A stretch of 40,862 bases of DNA from an archaeon SCG-AAA382B04 (GTDB lineage: Archaea > Halobacteriota > Methanonatronarchaeia > Methanonatronarchaeales > Methanonatronarchaeaceae), in the NCBI GenBank assembly GCA_003034855.1, contig PZKD01000009.1, positions 1 to 40,862 of the forward strand, written 5' to 3'. The position numbers were made by a program, and so were the translations under genes. Under the pieces are notes generated by a model. It searched no databases. It was not told the DNA's origin and was given only the letters and a program-made list of their open reading frames with translations. Shown here one piece after another: positions 9,429-18,005 of this stretch (position 1 is its first letter; every line of letters begins with the position of its first letter).

Positions 9429-10133
9429 ATGGATTTGTTCGATTTAGCCTTCACTTCATATATCTACGATTTCTTCACCAGTTTTAATGAGAGTTACAAA
9501 TCTTTTCTAAAAAGAGTGGATTATGATCTTGATCTTTTGGATCCGAAAGATAGGAGGGCATTGATTGTTTGGTTAAATAGATGGGGATGCCGTCAATTCT
9601 CGCTGGATTATCATGAATTAGCTTCTAATGAAATCTTGTCATGGTACAATGAGGGATACCTTGAAGTCATTCCTGAGGAAAAGAGGCTCTGGGAACTCAA
9701 TAAAAAAGAATTCAAAGAAATAAGGGCCACCTATGCTGAATTAGCCCAGAAAACTGCTTCCAGAAAGAAGAGAAACGGTGACTTATTATCTATATCTGTT
9801 GGTCCGACTGGTGCTTCTAAGATCTTGTTTGCCTTGAGGCCAGAGGTATTTGTTCCCTGGGATATAGCCATAAGAAAGGGACTAGGATACAATGACGACA
9901 GTAGCTCCTACGTAAATTACTTAAAACAGGCTAAGTCACTAATAGAGTCACTTTCAACTTCTTGTGATAAAAACGATGTTGAATTGCTTGAGGTTCCACA
10001 GAAACTTGGGCGGGAAAAAGCTACAGTGGCACAACTCATTGGAGAATATTATTGGGTCACAGAAACAAAAGACTGTTATCCACCTTCTCCTGATACAGTT
10101 CAGCAATGGGCTAAATGGAGCGAAGATAGTTAA
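9429..10133 (+). CDS. Hypothetical protein, 234 aa
   Basis: No family was recognised with certainty. The protein is soluble and helical, rich in Trp and Tyr, with a distinctive stretch near residues 118-146 reading SVGPTGASKILFALRPEVFV and then PWDIAIRKGLGY. The pattern of LRP, x3-VPWD and IR resembles sequences in helix-hairpin-helix DNA-glycosylase-like proteins, where the Asp could be catalytic, but this is weak. The start is ATG with GAAGGATG just upstream. The gene converges on the helicase-nuclease relic, with only 14 bases between stop codons. Confidence 0.6.
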   Translation: MDLFDLAFTSYIYDFFTSFNESYKSFLKRVDYDLDLLDPKDRRALIVWLNRWGCRQFSLDYHELASNEILSWYNEGYLEVIPEEKRLWELNKKEFKEIRATYAELAQKTASRKKRNGDLLSISVGPTGASKILFALRPEVFVPWDIAIRKGLGYNDDSSSYVNYLKQAKSLIESLSTSCDKNDVELLEVPQKLGREKATVAQLIGEYYWVTETKDCYPPSPDTVQQWAKWSEDS

Positions 10134-10147
10134 AGAAGTTCCTAATT

Positions 10148-11491
10148 TTATAAAAGAACTTGTTTAAGGTGTTTTTTGATTAATTTTTCTTTTTTTATGG
10201 GTTTAATATCTTCTTTTTCACTATTTTTTGTATAAAAAATATAGGGTACAACTTTTTTGTCCTCAAAGATTTCGTTAATAGATTGATGGTACAGGCTTAG
10301 TTGTCTCTTGTATGGTTGCTTGGTTTCTTTGCTTTTCTCGGTTTTATAATCTATAACTTCAACTTTGTTTTCTTTTAAGTGGATTAGGTCTATTTTTCCA
10401 TTTAAAACCACTTTTCTTCCTTTAATCTCAAGTGGGAGGCAACATCTTTTTTCAACCAATTTTTCTCCACTCAAATCATCAATAAATTCCTTAACATTTT
10501 CTTCATCCCTGTTCCTTGGTTCAATGTCTCTATTTTTCGCATATAGTTCAGCGAACCTATGGACCTGAGTTCCAAGTTCTTCTCCCCTTCCATGGGACCT
10601 GGTTTCTCCAATCACAGACTTCATTCCCAACTTAACTAGTCCCCTCTCCTCTATTTCTTCAATTTCAAATTCAGATTCCTCAATTCTCGTTTCTTCACTT
10701 ATCTCTAGAGATGGTTCGATATAATCTTTCGGTAGGTTTAGGTCTTTGAAGAATTGGCTTTTTTGTTCAGGATCCGCCGTTACGTAGAGGTATTTTTTGG
10801 CTCTACTCATCGCCACATACATCAACCTCCTCTCTTCATCATATCCTCGACTCAAACACTTATTCAAGACCTCAGCCCTCCAGTTATCGTAGAGATAAGG
10901 TAAGTCACCGCCAACATATCTCTTCTTTTGTCTCAACCCAATGGGGTCTTCATATTGTATTCTTCCAGAGCCACGGCCATAACTAGGGAAAGCCCCAGAA
11001 TTAACATCAGAAACAAAAACAACTGGATACTCAAGCCCCTTGGCACCATGAATAGTCTGAACTGTGGCGACATTTTCCTCCAAACTATTATCAACTTCAT
11101 AAGTTTCATCAGAATCGATGTTTTCTTCCATGAATTGAATTATTTCTCCAAGATTCATGTATGAACTACTAAAAGTGTGATCAAGGACCTCAATGACTTT
11201 TCCAGAAAAAGCATCATCAATCCCATATCGATCAAAAACAGTTTTAGAAACAGTAACCAAATCATCAATATCCTTTAGACCGTCTCTGAATTCAAGCATG
11301 TTTTTTGGATAATCCTCTCCCTCAAGAATATAATTAACCTCATCCAAGTTGTATCCAGCATTCTCTAAGACAACACTCCAACCTCTCTTGGAGTCTTTGT
11401 ATTCGAGGATTCTTAGCCAAGCCAAGAGAATTATGGCTGGATTCGTCTTAAATAACTCAACACCTCCCTCATAAGCAACAGGAACACCAAG
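10148..11491 (-). pseudogene. C-terminal half of a UvrD/AddA-like helicase-nuclease
   Basis: The frame carries the SF1 helicase motifs of domain 2: VATVQTIHGAKGLEYPVVFV and DEERRLMYVAMSRAKKYLYV. A RecB-family nuclease domain follows (LNGKIDLIHL, VIDYKT, then a QLSLYHQ motif). Helicase homology (LGVPVAYEGGVELF, like UvrD) continues upstream of the first possible start to an in-frame TAG at 11492-11494, beyond which similarity is lost. The Walker A domain is therefore missing. About 425 residues could still be made from TTG 11425, but as a helicase this is dead. It may survive as a nuclease fragment. Confidence 0.75.
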
Positions 11492-11519
11492 CTAAAGCCA
11501 AGACCTTTTTTCCTCTTGG

Positions 11520-12077
11520 TTAGTCTACTTTGAATGTGATTTTGTCCTTTTTTTCTATTTTTACATCATCGAGTTCAAAGATTTGTTCTAGTTCTTTGAA
11601 GAGACAGTTGAGATGCCAGAATTTCCATGACTTTATCTTTTTTCCCAATGCTCCGTTTGGTGTTTTGAACACTTTTTCGCCAGCCATTATCCACGAGCCA
11701 CATAAACAACATCTCTTCTGGATCTTGGAGTCTCTAACCTCTAGATGTGCATTCTTTTTTCTATGCCTTTTTTCTTCCAACATTGGTTTAGGAAAATGGT
11801 TGTCTAATCTTCTACTAACCTCTACTCTAGGCCTTGTATCAAAGTATTGGCTACTGGGCACATCTTTTGAGTTTGGAGTTATTTCTTCTATTTTTAAGAG
11901 GAAGCAAAGCTTGTGCCATGCTCTTCTTTTGTCGATGTTGTTTAGGGTTGGTGGAAACGGAATAGAAACAACCATTTTATCTTTAGATATCTCTTCTTTG
12001 CAATGTGGACAGGTAGTTTCTTCTGGTGAGTGGTGGTCTTTTATCCATTTTATTTTGTCCAAAACATACACCTCCAT
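11520..12077 (-). CDS. Protein with two PARP-like zinc-finger modules
   Basis: The 185-residue protein has two similar units. The first is CPHC (near residue 23), then a KDKMVVSIP strand, then RAWHKLCFL. The second is CCLCG (near 123), then GEKVFKTP, then KFWHLNCLF. Both show C-x2-C followed by W-H-x2-C, the CCHC ligand order of PARP-type zinc fingers, which bind DNA breaks in eukaryotes. Binding nicked or broken DNA is inference. The opposite strand is also open over nearly the same length, but the repeated zinc ligands favour this strand. The gene is divergent from the CARF-like regulator. Confidence 0.65.
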   Translation of the reverse strand: MEVYVLDKIKWIKDHHSPEETTCPHCKEEISKDKMVVSIPFPPTLNNIDKRRAWHKLCFLLKIEEITPNSKDVPSSQYFDTRPRVEVSRRLDNHFPKPMLEEKRHRKKNAHLEVRDSKIQKRCCLCGSWIMAGEKVFKTPNGALGKKIKSWKFWHLNCLFKELEQIFELDDVKIEKKDKITFKVD

Positions 12078-12242
12078 TTAAGGAGATACGAAACCCTATC
12101 TAGGTAGTTAGGTTCTAAAATAACAGACACCTCAATTTTGTTTATAACTAAATTTTTTGTTACTTAGTAATTTAATATAATATTTAAAACTTTTCCCATA
12201 TAACAAAAACTTTTAATACATAATCGGATTTAATTCCTAAAC

Positions 12243-13001
12243 ATGGCTGAGACAAAAAAAGGAATACACCTCGTAACAGAAGGATTCGAACTAGACAGAG
12301 TAATAGAACCAATATACGACTACCCAATACAAAAAATGATCATCCTAAGATCCAAACAAACCAATTATCCAGAAGCAGACAAACTATCAAGCCATTACGT
12401 AGAAAAAATCAAAAAAGAACTCCGAGTCGAAGTCGAAGTAAAAGAAACAGACATCTACAGCTTTGAAGAAGTCTATCAAAAAACCGCTAAAATAATCAAA
12501 CAAAACCAACAAAAACCAATATACATAAACATCTCCTCAGCACCCAAACTAGCACTAGTGGCAATGATAACCGCCGCCTACCAAAACAAACAAAAAAACA
12601 CCGAAATATTCTACGTCAAACCACAAAAATACCTACTTCCTCAATTACTAGGAAAAATAGCTAACGACGAAAGCCTCGAAGAAACAAAAAAAGAATTCCT
12701 AGAACACGGATTCGCAAAAGGAAAAACCAGCTACGAACAAATACCAATCTTCCCAATCCAACAAACTAATGAACTCGACAAAAAAATCCTAAAAACACTA
12801 AAAAAACAAGAACAAGCAAACTCAATCACCAAACTCAAAAACCAAATAGAAAAAAAATCCAACGAATCCATAAAAAGATCCACCCTACAATACAGAATAA
12901 AGAAACTAGAACAAAACGACCTCATCAAAACCCAAAGAGAAAATAGAAGACTCAAAATCGAGATACAAAAACTCGGAGAAATCTACCTAAAAAACAAATA
13001 A
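12243..13001 (+). CDS. CARF-like sensor with winged-helix domain (HFX_2341/DUF6293 type)
   Basis: The N-terminal 150 residues look like a Rossmann-type CARF-superfamily domain: GIHLVTEGFELDRVIEPI, then IYINISSAPKLALVAMITAA, the NxSxxxK-type ligand loop, then EIFYVKPQKY. The C-terminal 80 residues form a winged helix (LDKKILKTLKKQ to LQYRIKKLEQNDLIKT). Such proteins bind nucleotide signals and control transcription; the ligand here is unknown. Codons are strongly A- or C-ended compared with neighbours. The next gene, a Cas4-like nuclease, starts 23 bases later and is likely cotranscribed. AT-rich boxes at about 12205-12215 fit an archaeal promoter. Confidence 0.8.
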   Translation: MAETKKGIHLVTEGFELDRVIEPIYDYPIQKMIILRSKQTNYPEADKLSSHYVEKIKKELRVEVEVKETDIYSFEEVYQKTAKIIKQNQQKPIYINISSAPKLALVAMITAAYQNKQKNTEIFYVKPQKYLLPQLLGKIANDESLEETKKEFLEHGFAKGKTSYEQIPIFPIQQTNELDKKILKTLKKQEQANSITKLKNQIEKKSNESIKRSTLQYRIKKLEQNDLIKTQRENRRLKIEIQKLGEIYLKNK

Positions 13002-13024
13002 CCCAAACTGAGTTGATCTTTATT

Positions 13025-13609
13025 ATGAAAATCCCAGTTAGCTGGCTAAAGAAATACGGATACTGCAAAAGACAACTATACCTCGAAAAAACCAAGAACA
13101 TATCGCCAAAAACAACCTCAAAAATGAAGAAAGGAACAAAAAAACACAAAAACCTAGAGAAAAAGCACCAACAAAAAGCTAACATAAAACTAAGCCTAGA
13201 AGAAGCCTTTGCTAAAGCTAGAGAAGAAAACAAAGCCTATACCTTCAGAGAGATCTACTTAAAGAACCACGAACTCAAGGGAAAAGCAGACGAAATTAGG
13301 ATATACCCGGATAAAATAGAAGTGATCGATGACAAACCAAGGGGCAAAGACTACTACTCAAACAAGCTCCAGGTTTGGGGTTATTGTTATTTACTCAAAA
13401 ACAAATATGGTCCAAAAAAACCAGTTTTCGCTGCAATCAGACACCGAGACAAAAAAGAAATAAATTGGATAACTAAATACAGAAAAAAACACACAGAAGA
13501 GGTTAAAAAGTCCTTAAGATCTATTCAAAACATATTAAGTGGAAAAGAAGCTGGGAAACCAAGTAATAGGAATAAGTGTCGGAATTGTAGATTCAAAGAA
13601 TATTGCTAG
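13025..13609 (+). CDS. Cas4-like PD-(D/E)XK nuclease with [4Fe-4S] cysteines
   Basis: Cas4/RecB-type nuclease. Order of motifs: YGYCKRQLYLEKT near the N-terminus (first cluster Cys), LKGKADEIRIYPDKIEVIDDKP (GxxD and IDDK catalytic pair), LQVWGYCYLL (QxxxY), and CRNCRFKEYC at the very C-terminus supplying three cysteines. Length is about 194 aa, normal for Cas4. ATG 13025 is preferred over TTG 13013. No cas1 or cas2 is near, so a solo role with the CARF-like regulator upstream is more likely than spacer acquisition. A deleted, decayed second copy exists at 17731-17981. Confidence 0.8.
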   Translation: MKIPVSWLKKYGYCKRQLYLEKTKNISPKTTSKMKKGTKKHKNLEKKHQQKANIKLSLEEAFAKAREENKAYTFREIYLKNHELKGKADEIRIYPDKIEVIDDKPRGKDYYSNKLQVWGYCYLLKNKYGPKKPVFAAIRHRDKKEINWITKYRKKHTEEVKKSLRSIQNILSGKEAGKPSNRNKCRNCRFKEYC

Positions 13610-13679
13610 AATTGGGTTTTTAAAAAAAATTTAATGTGATACCTCATAATTTGGGGTGTTAGAGTAAGTTTTATTAAAT

Positions 13680-13964
13680 TTAATCTAATTTTTCTTTAAT
13701 TTTGTTTTTTAACTTCTCTATGATTTTCTCAATCTTGTTCTCTTTTCTTTTTAAGTAATCTTTTCCTAGATTTTTTCCACGGTAATCGATGTCGTTTCTT
13801 AATTTTCTCATCTCTTCGAGTAATTCTATTTCTTGTTTTGTTAGATCTAGAAATTCGCTTGCGTAACTTATCAGGCATTTTTGGGAGTATGATTTGTATC
13901 CTTCGATGCTCAGGATTGCAGTTAAGTATTGTTTTATCTTGGTGGTTGAGAAGGCTCCTTCCAA
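13680..13964 (-). pseudogene. HEPN-domain protein fragment
   Basis: The frame reads as the C-terminal part of a small archaeal HEPN protein: GYKSYSQKCLISYASEFLDL, then LLEEMRKLRNDIDYRGKN, the typical helix-turn region. The RxxxxH ribonuclease motif of active HEPN toxins is not seen; RNDIDY replaces it. The first 40-50 residues expected are missing and an in-frame TGA lies just upstream of the TTG start, so this looks truncated. It could be the remains of a HEPN/nucleotidyltransferase (MNT) pair. Confidence 0.5.
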
Positions 13965-14219
13965 GATCTTTGATTTTGGTAGGGGAGGAAGTCACCGTTT
14001 CACTACCATTTAAGGTTAGCAGTTCCAGCTACATTACCTTCATCTATTATGAATCTTTCACCGGCACTCCAAATAGGTTTAGCATTCTCCTCCGCCAAAT
14101 TGGCTACAGTACCAGACTCAACAGTTTGGCTGCTGCTTTGGTCACAAATGATAATCTTAGAAACACAATTTTAAGAAAACTTATCTTATTAAAAATGAAA
14201 ATGATAAAATAGATGAAAG

Positions 14220-14471
14220 ATGTGTGCTCAAAAACTTAAAATCACCCTAATTCTAAACGATGACGGTTGGTGGACTGCAAAAAATAACAAGGTACAAGTT
14301 GCCTCCCAAGGCAAAACACGAAAAGAGGCTCTAGATAACCTAGATAAGGCCATAGCCTTAAAAAAAGGAAAAACAGGACACAAACCAACTGAAGAGGAAC
14401 TAAAAGAAGTAGGAATAGAACCCAAAAATAACTCAGCAAAAGACAAAGAACTTCCAGACATCTTAAAATAG
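14220..14471 (+). CDS. hicB: HicB-like antitoxin
   Basis: An 83-residue protein with the HicB fold pattern: KITLILNDDGWWTAKNNKV, then a TRKEALDNLDKAIAL helix. It would neutralise the HicA toxin encoded 7 bases downstream and repress the operon. The order antitoxin-first is a common variant. There is no obvious C-terminal DNA-binding domain. The pair is intact, unlike the vapBC relic at 6.3 kb. Confidence 0.8.
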   Translation: MCAQKLKITLILNDDGWWTAKNNKVQVASQGKTRKEALDNLDKAIALKKGKTGHKPTEEELKEVGIEPKNNSAKDKELPDILK

Positions 14472-14478
14472 TGAAAGA

Positions 14479-14727
14479 ATGAATAAGAGAGATTTCTCTG
14501 GAAAAGACATAATTAAAGTTCTCGTCAATAAGGGAAACTTCCGAATAGAAAGAATCAGCGGAGACCACTACATCCTAAAATGGGAACACCCAACAGAAGA
14601 CGAAAAAAGAACTTTTGTAGTTCCAAACCATAAGAAAATACGAATCGGGACCTTAAGTAGCATCGCAGAACAAGCTGGAGCAAAAAACTTCGACAGATTC
14701 TGCAAATGGATTGATCTCAATCGATAA
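14479..14727 (+). CDS. hicA: HicA-like mRNA interferase toxin
   Basis: An 82-residue dsRBD-like toxin. It shows the family signature: SGKDIIKVLVNKGNFRIERI, then GDHYILKW with the catalytic His, then FVVPNHKKIRIGTLSSI and a final EQAGA. It cleaves mRNA when HicB is degraded. Spacing and order show an operon with hicB. Confidence 0.88.
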   Translation: MNKRDFSGKDIIKVLVNKGNFRIERISGDHYILKWEHPTEDEKRTFVVPNHKKIRIGTLSSIAEQAGAKNFDRFCKWIDLNR

Positions 14728-14789
14728 CGATTAAATTAAACACAAAGATACATATAGCTGTTTTTAAAATCCAAAAATTTTAGCGCCAA

Positions 14790-15175
14790 TATCACGAGGA
14801 GGTTAACTTAAGCTTTAAGGGAAAGAGAACTCCTTATAGCTGGAGGGGGATGAATCGGCATATTTTTGTTTGTGGGAAACAAATTATCGTTAGAGGCTCC
14901 GAGCCTATAGGTCGAGTTCGGAGAGCCGAGGTGTCTGGAGTGATAGGCCCTTCCGCAATGGATACGTGGGATGGGGCTCGGAGCAGGGCTCTTGTGATCG
15001 AGCCCAGGGCCAGGGCACATGATAGCGACGGACATAGGTTTCTGTCCTGGAAGACAGTCTAAGTCCTTGGAACCTGCAATAGAGCCGAGTCGTGCTCGGC
15101 ATAGGCTAACCTGGTAGGGGTCTCAATCTCGGACTTGAAGGGCCCTACATAGGTGGAAGCATTTAGGTGAAGAGG
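14790..15175 (+). ncRNA. GC-rich structured RNA candidate, unassigned
   Basis: The segment is far richer in G and C than its surroundings and has no convincing frame on either strand. Perfect stems are visible: GGGCTCG with CGAGCCC (about 14972-15004), GCCGAG-TCGTG-CTCGGC (about 15082-15098), CTGTC-CTGGAA-GACAG, and TAGGG with CCCTA (about 15115-15150), plus a bulged GGCTCCGA/TCGGAGAGCC stem near 14892-14930. The strand is guessed from the next RNA. It lacks the RNase P CR-V signature and the SRP domain IV loop as I know them. A transposon-derived guide RNA or a new RNA class is possible. Ends are approximate. Confidence 0.45.
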
Positions 15176-15317
15176 TTACAAGTGGTTCCTATTCTTTTTG
15201 AGTGAAGTTGTTGGATGCTTTATCTAGATGTTTTTTTGGATTGGGTTATTGTTCATTTCAGATTGTTTCATGCGAAACTTTTATGGTTTTAGTTCGATAA
15301 TAAACTATTGTGCTATT

Positions 15318-16337
15318 ATGTCAAAAACAAAAGACACCACAAAACCAACTCACCTCCAAAAAACAAAAAAAGAAGAAAAATCAATCGACACAAGGAACCT
15401 AAAACTAACGTACAGTGACGGAACCAAAGCTGTTAACGGAATCTCATTACAAATACCCAAAGGCGAGTTCTTTGGTTTTCTAGGTCCAAATGGAGCTGGA
15501 AAAACAACATTCATAAAGATGCTGGTGACTCTACTAAACCCTACTAGCGGAAAAGCTAAAGTGAATGGATACAGCCTAAAGAAACAACCTCAAGTCATTA
15601 GAGAAACAATCGGCTACATGGCTCAGGAAACAAATGTCGATGGAGAACTAACAGCAAGAGAAAACATCAGATTCGCCTGCGAAGCCTATGGAGTTCCCAA
15701 GAAAAAACGAGAAAAACGAATCAATGAACTACTCGAATTGGTTGAACTATCAGATGTAGCCAATAAAAGAGTTAAAGGATATTCTGGTGGAATGAAAAAA
15801 AGACTTGACGTAGCTACTGCTCTAGTTCACGAACCCCCCTTAGTTTTTCTAGATGAACCTACAACTGGATTAGATCCAAAATCACGAAAAAAATTATGGG
15901 ATTACTTCGAACGAATCAATGCTGAAGGAAGAACAATTTTCTTAACCACCCAATACCTCGAAGAAGCAGATCAACTTTGTGATAGAATAGCTGTCATTCA
16001 AGAGGGAGAAATAATCTCAACAGGCTCACCAACTAAACTAAAACAAAAAGTTGGTGGACACATACTTGAAATAAGTTTTGATGGAGACAAACAAAAGAAA
16101 AAAGCAGCAGAAATAGCTAAAAAAACCAACATATACGATGATACAAAAGTTGATTTTACAGAAAAAGGAATCAAAGTAGCTGCAGAAAAAAACCAAATAT
16201 CTGGAGCTGCCTTATTGGTTGAATTACAAGAAAATAACCTCCCTATTAAAGGATTTAATCTACACGAACCAACATTGAATGATGTGTTCTTAACCATTAC
16301 TGGAAAAAAAATCAAAGATAAAAAGGAGGAAAAATAA
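15318..16337 (+). CDS. ABC transporter ATPase, DrrA-type multidrug exporter
   Basis: ATP-binding subunit of a two-gene exporter. Walker A GPNGAGKTTFIKML, signature YSGGMKKRLDVATAL, Walker B LVFLDEPTTGLDP, and the switch His after LTTQYLEEADQLCD region are all present. A DrrA-type C-terminal extension with HEPTLNDVFLTITGK follows. ATG 15318 is chosen; the 30 codons upstream are hydrophobic and unlike the family. It ends directly at the GTG of the permease with GGAGGAAAAATAA as ribosome site. Confidence 0.9.
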   Translation: MSKTKDTTKPTHLQKTKKEEKSIDTRNLKLTYSDGTKAVNGISLQIPKGEFFGFLGPNGAGKTTFIKMLVTLLNPTSGKAKVNGYSLKKQPQVIRETIGYMAQETNVDGELTARENIRFACEAYGVPKKKREKRINELLELVELSDVANKRVKGYSGGMKKRLDVATALVHEPPLVFLDEPTTGLDPKSRKKLWDYFERINAEGRTIFLTTQYLEEADQLCDRIAVIQEGEIISTGSPTKLKQKVGGHILEISFDGDKQKKKAAEIAKKTNIYDDTKVDFTEKGIKVAAEKNQISGAALLVELQENNLPIKGFNLHEPTLNDVFLTITGKKIKDKKEEK

Positions 16338-17210
16338 GTGAACTCAAAAACAAAAAATGATTTAGAAAACCTCAGATCGAAGAATTCTTTCATAGGAGAT
16401 GTTTGGGCAAACTTCAAACGATGGCTAATCAAGTTTTTCAGAAGTCCTCATACAGTAATAATGAATCTTATACAGCCAATTCTTTTCCTATTTTTGTTCG
16501 TAGAAGTATTCGGTAACATTGTATCCAACCCAATTTCAGGTGTTTTAGGTGGAGAAGTCGAATACGTAACTTTTCTATTACCAGCTATTTCCATACAAGT
16601 AGCTGTAATGACTGGAATGGCATCCGGTATTGGATTAGTGAGAGATATCGAAGAATGGATATTCGAAAAAGTGATGGTTTCACCAATGAGTACAACAGCC
16701 GTTTTTATAGGAAAAACCACATCAGAACTAGTTAGAATCGCAGCTCAAATCGCAATAATTCTAGCACTAGGAATAGCTCTTGGAGCCAAAATATCTACTG
16801 GAATTCTAGGGATGCTTGGAATAATTGGTGTAGGACTATTGTTTTCGATTGTATTCATTTCATTAACAACTTCGATATCAATGATTACAAGAGACCAAGA
16901 AGCGATGCAGGCAATTCTTATGCCAATAATGTTTCCACTCTTATTCCTCTCAAGTGCTTTCCTACCATTAAAGATTTTGCCAGACTGGATTCAAACATTT
17001 GGCAAGTTTAACCCAATCACTTATGGAGTTGATGCTGCAAGAGCCATTGCACTTGGAAAAGACGTGATGACAACAATAGAATTTAACGCACTAAGCGGTA
17101 TGTGGAACACAGTTGTACCAGCAATCTCAGTTTTATTGATCTACATAATAATACTAGGAGGATTAGCCATATACACAATCAAAAAAGGAACAAGCTCTGA
17201 AGCGAAATAA
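16338..17210 (+). CDS. ABC-2 type permease, DrrB-like
   Basis: Membrane partner of the upstream ATPase. About six hydrophobic segments are visible, starting with VIMNLIQPILFLFLFVEVFG, and the ABC-2 signature near residues 200-230 (FPLLFLSSAFLPLKILPDW followed by NPITYGVDAAR). The start is GTG at 16338, set by the ribosome site GGAGG at the end of the ATPase gene. It probably exports a drug or lipid; the substrate is unknown. Confidence 0.9.
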   Translation: MNSKTKNDLENLRSKNSFIGDVWANFKRWLIKFFRSPHTVIMNLIQPILFLFLFVEVFGNIVSNPISGVLGGEVEYVTFLLPAISIQVAVMTGMASGIGLVRDIEEWIFEKVMVSPMSTTAVFIGKTTSELVRIAAQIAIILALGIALGAKISTGILGMLGIIGVGLLFSIVFISLTTSISMITRDQEAMQAILMPIMFPLLFLSSAFLPLKILPDWIQTFGKFNPITYGVDAARAIALGKDVMTTIEFNALSGMWNTVVPAISVLLIYIIILGGLAIYTIKKGTSSEAK

Positions 17211-17245
17211 AACCCTTCAAATAAAAAAATAGGGGGTATATAACC

Positions 17246-17677
17246 ATGAATAAAAAAGATTCAATAATTGATTTACAAAAAGAAGTTCACAAAAAACTAA
17301 TAAAGAAACTCAAAGAACTAGCAAAACCCCATGATCTTAACCATGGTGAATTACCACTACTAATGAAACTAATAACAGAAGGAGACAAAATCACTCAGAA
17401 ACAATTACTTAAAAAACTACCCGTTTCAAAATCAACACTATCTAAAAAAATAGATGACTTAACCAAAAGAGGTTATTTACGAAAAGAAACAGATGAACAG
17501 GATAAGCGCTTAACCTTAATTTGCCTTACAGACAAGTCTAAAGAAATAGAGAAAAATATAAAAGAAATAGGTCAACAAATAGAAAAAATAACCCTAGATG
17601 GATTCAGTCAAAAAGAACAAGAAGAATTAACTAATTATCTTAAAAGAATAATAAAAAACCTTGAAAACCAAAAATAG
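17246..17677 (+). CDS. MarR-family transcriptional regulator
   Basis: A 143-residue winged-helix protein. LPVSKSTLSKKIDDLTKRGYLRK is the recognition helix and the wing begins DEQDKRLTLICLT, both typical for MarR. It lies 35 bases after the permease with AGGGGGT upstream, so it likely forms an operon with the exporter and represses it. Confidence 0.85.
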   Translation: MNKKDSIIDLQKEVHKKLIKKLKELAKPHDLNHGELPLLMKLITEGDKITQKQLLKKLPVSKSTLSKKIDDLTKRGYLRKETDEQDKRLTLICLTDKSKEIEKNIKEIGQQIEKITLDGFSQKEQEELTNYLKRIIKNLENQK

Positions 17678-17730
17678 TATTCAAAAAAACCCCTAAAAAA
17701 ACAAATTATTTACCTTGAGTTGATTTTTGT

Positions 17731-17981
17731 CACAAAGGGCCTTGTTAACTAGCTAAAAAAAATATAGGTACTATAAAAGACAGTTTTACCTTGAGAAAAC
17801 CAAAGAGATCCCGCCAAAAACAACCTCAAAGATGAAGAAAAGAACAAAAAAACACACTGAAGAAGTTAAAAAGCCACTAAAATCCATTAAAGGCACACTA
17901 AATGGAAAAGAGGTTGGGAAACTAAAGGAAGTAGAAAACAAAAATAAATGCCTAAATTTCAGATTTAAACAACATTGCTAA
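17731..17981 (+). pseudogene. Shrunken relic of a Cas4-like gene
   Basis: Nucleotide-level similarity to 13025-13609 is clear at both ends: the CAGTTAGCTGGCTAAAG region, CCAAAAACAACCTCAAA, and the C-terminal part ending in ACATTGCTAA. The middle 345 bases of the intact gene are absent. The break falls exactly at AAAAAAACACA, present twice in the intact copy (13138-13148 and 13483-13493). Stops interrupt the remainder. Similarity extends upstream to the GAGTTGAT shared by both leaders. Confidence 0.85.
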
Positions 17982-18005
17982 CTCTAATTCGTTGAGTTGG
18001 TGTTT

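Noticed and set aside
11530-12081. Long plus-strand frame opposite the zinc protein
   Set aside because: Its translation is low in charged residues and has no family pattern, while the minus strand has two matching sets of zinc ligands.
13838-14212. 124-codon plus-strand frame
   Set aside because: It overlaps the HEPN fragment antisense and shows no family pattern. A roughly 50-codon minus-strand stretch at 14010-14170 is open as well but could not be assigned.
14850-15062. Frames on both strands within the 14.8-kb GC-rich segment
   Set aside because: Neither looks like a protein family, and the perfect stems explain the GC content better.
14790-15175. Calling this RNase P or SRP RNA
   Set aside because: The CR-V (ACAGAA-type) motif and the SRP domain IV loop were not found on either strand, so no name is given.
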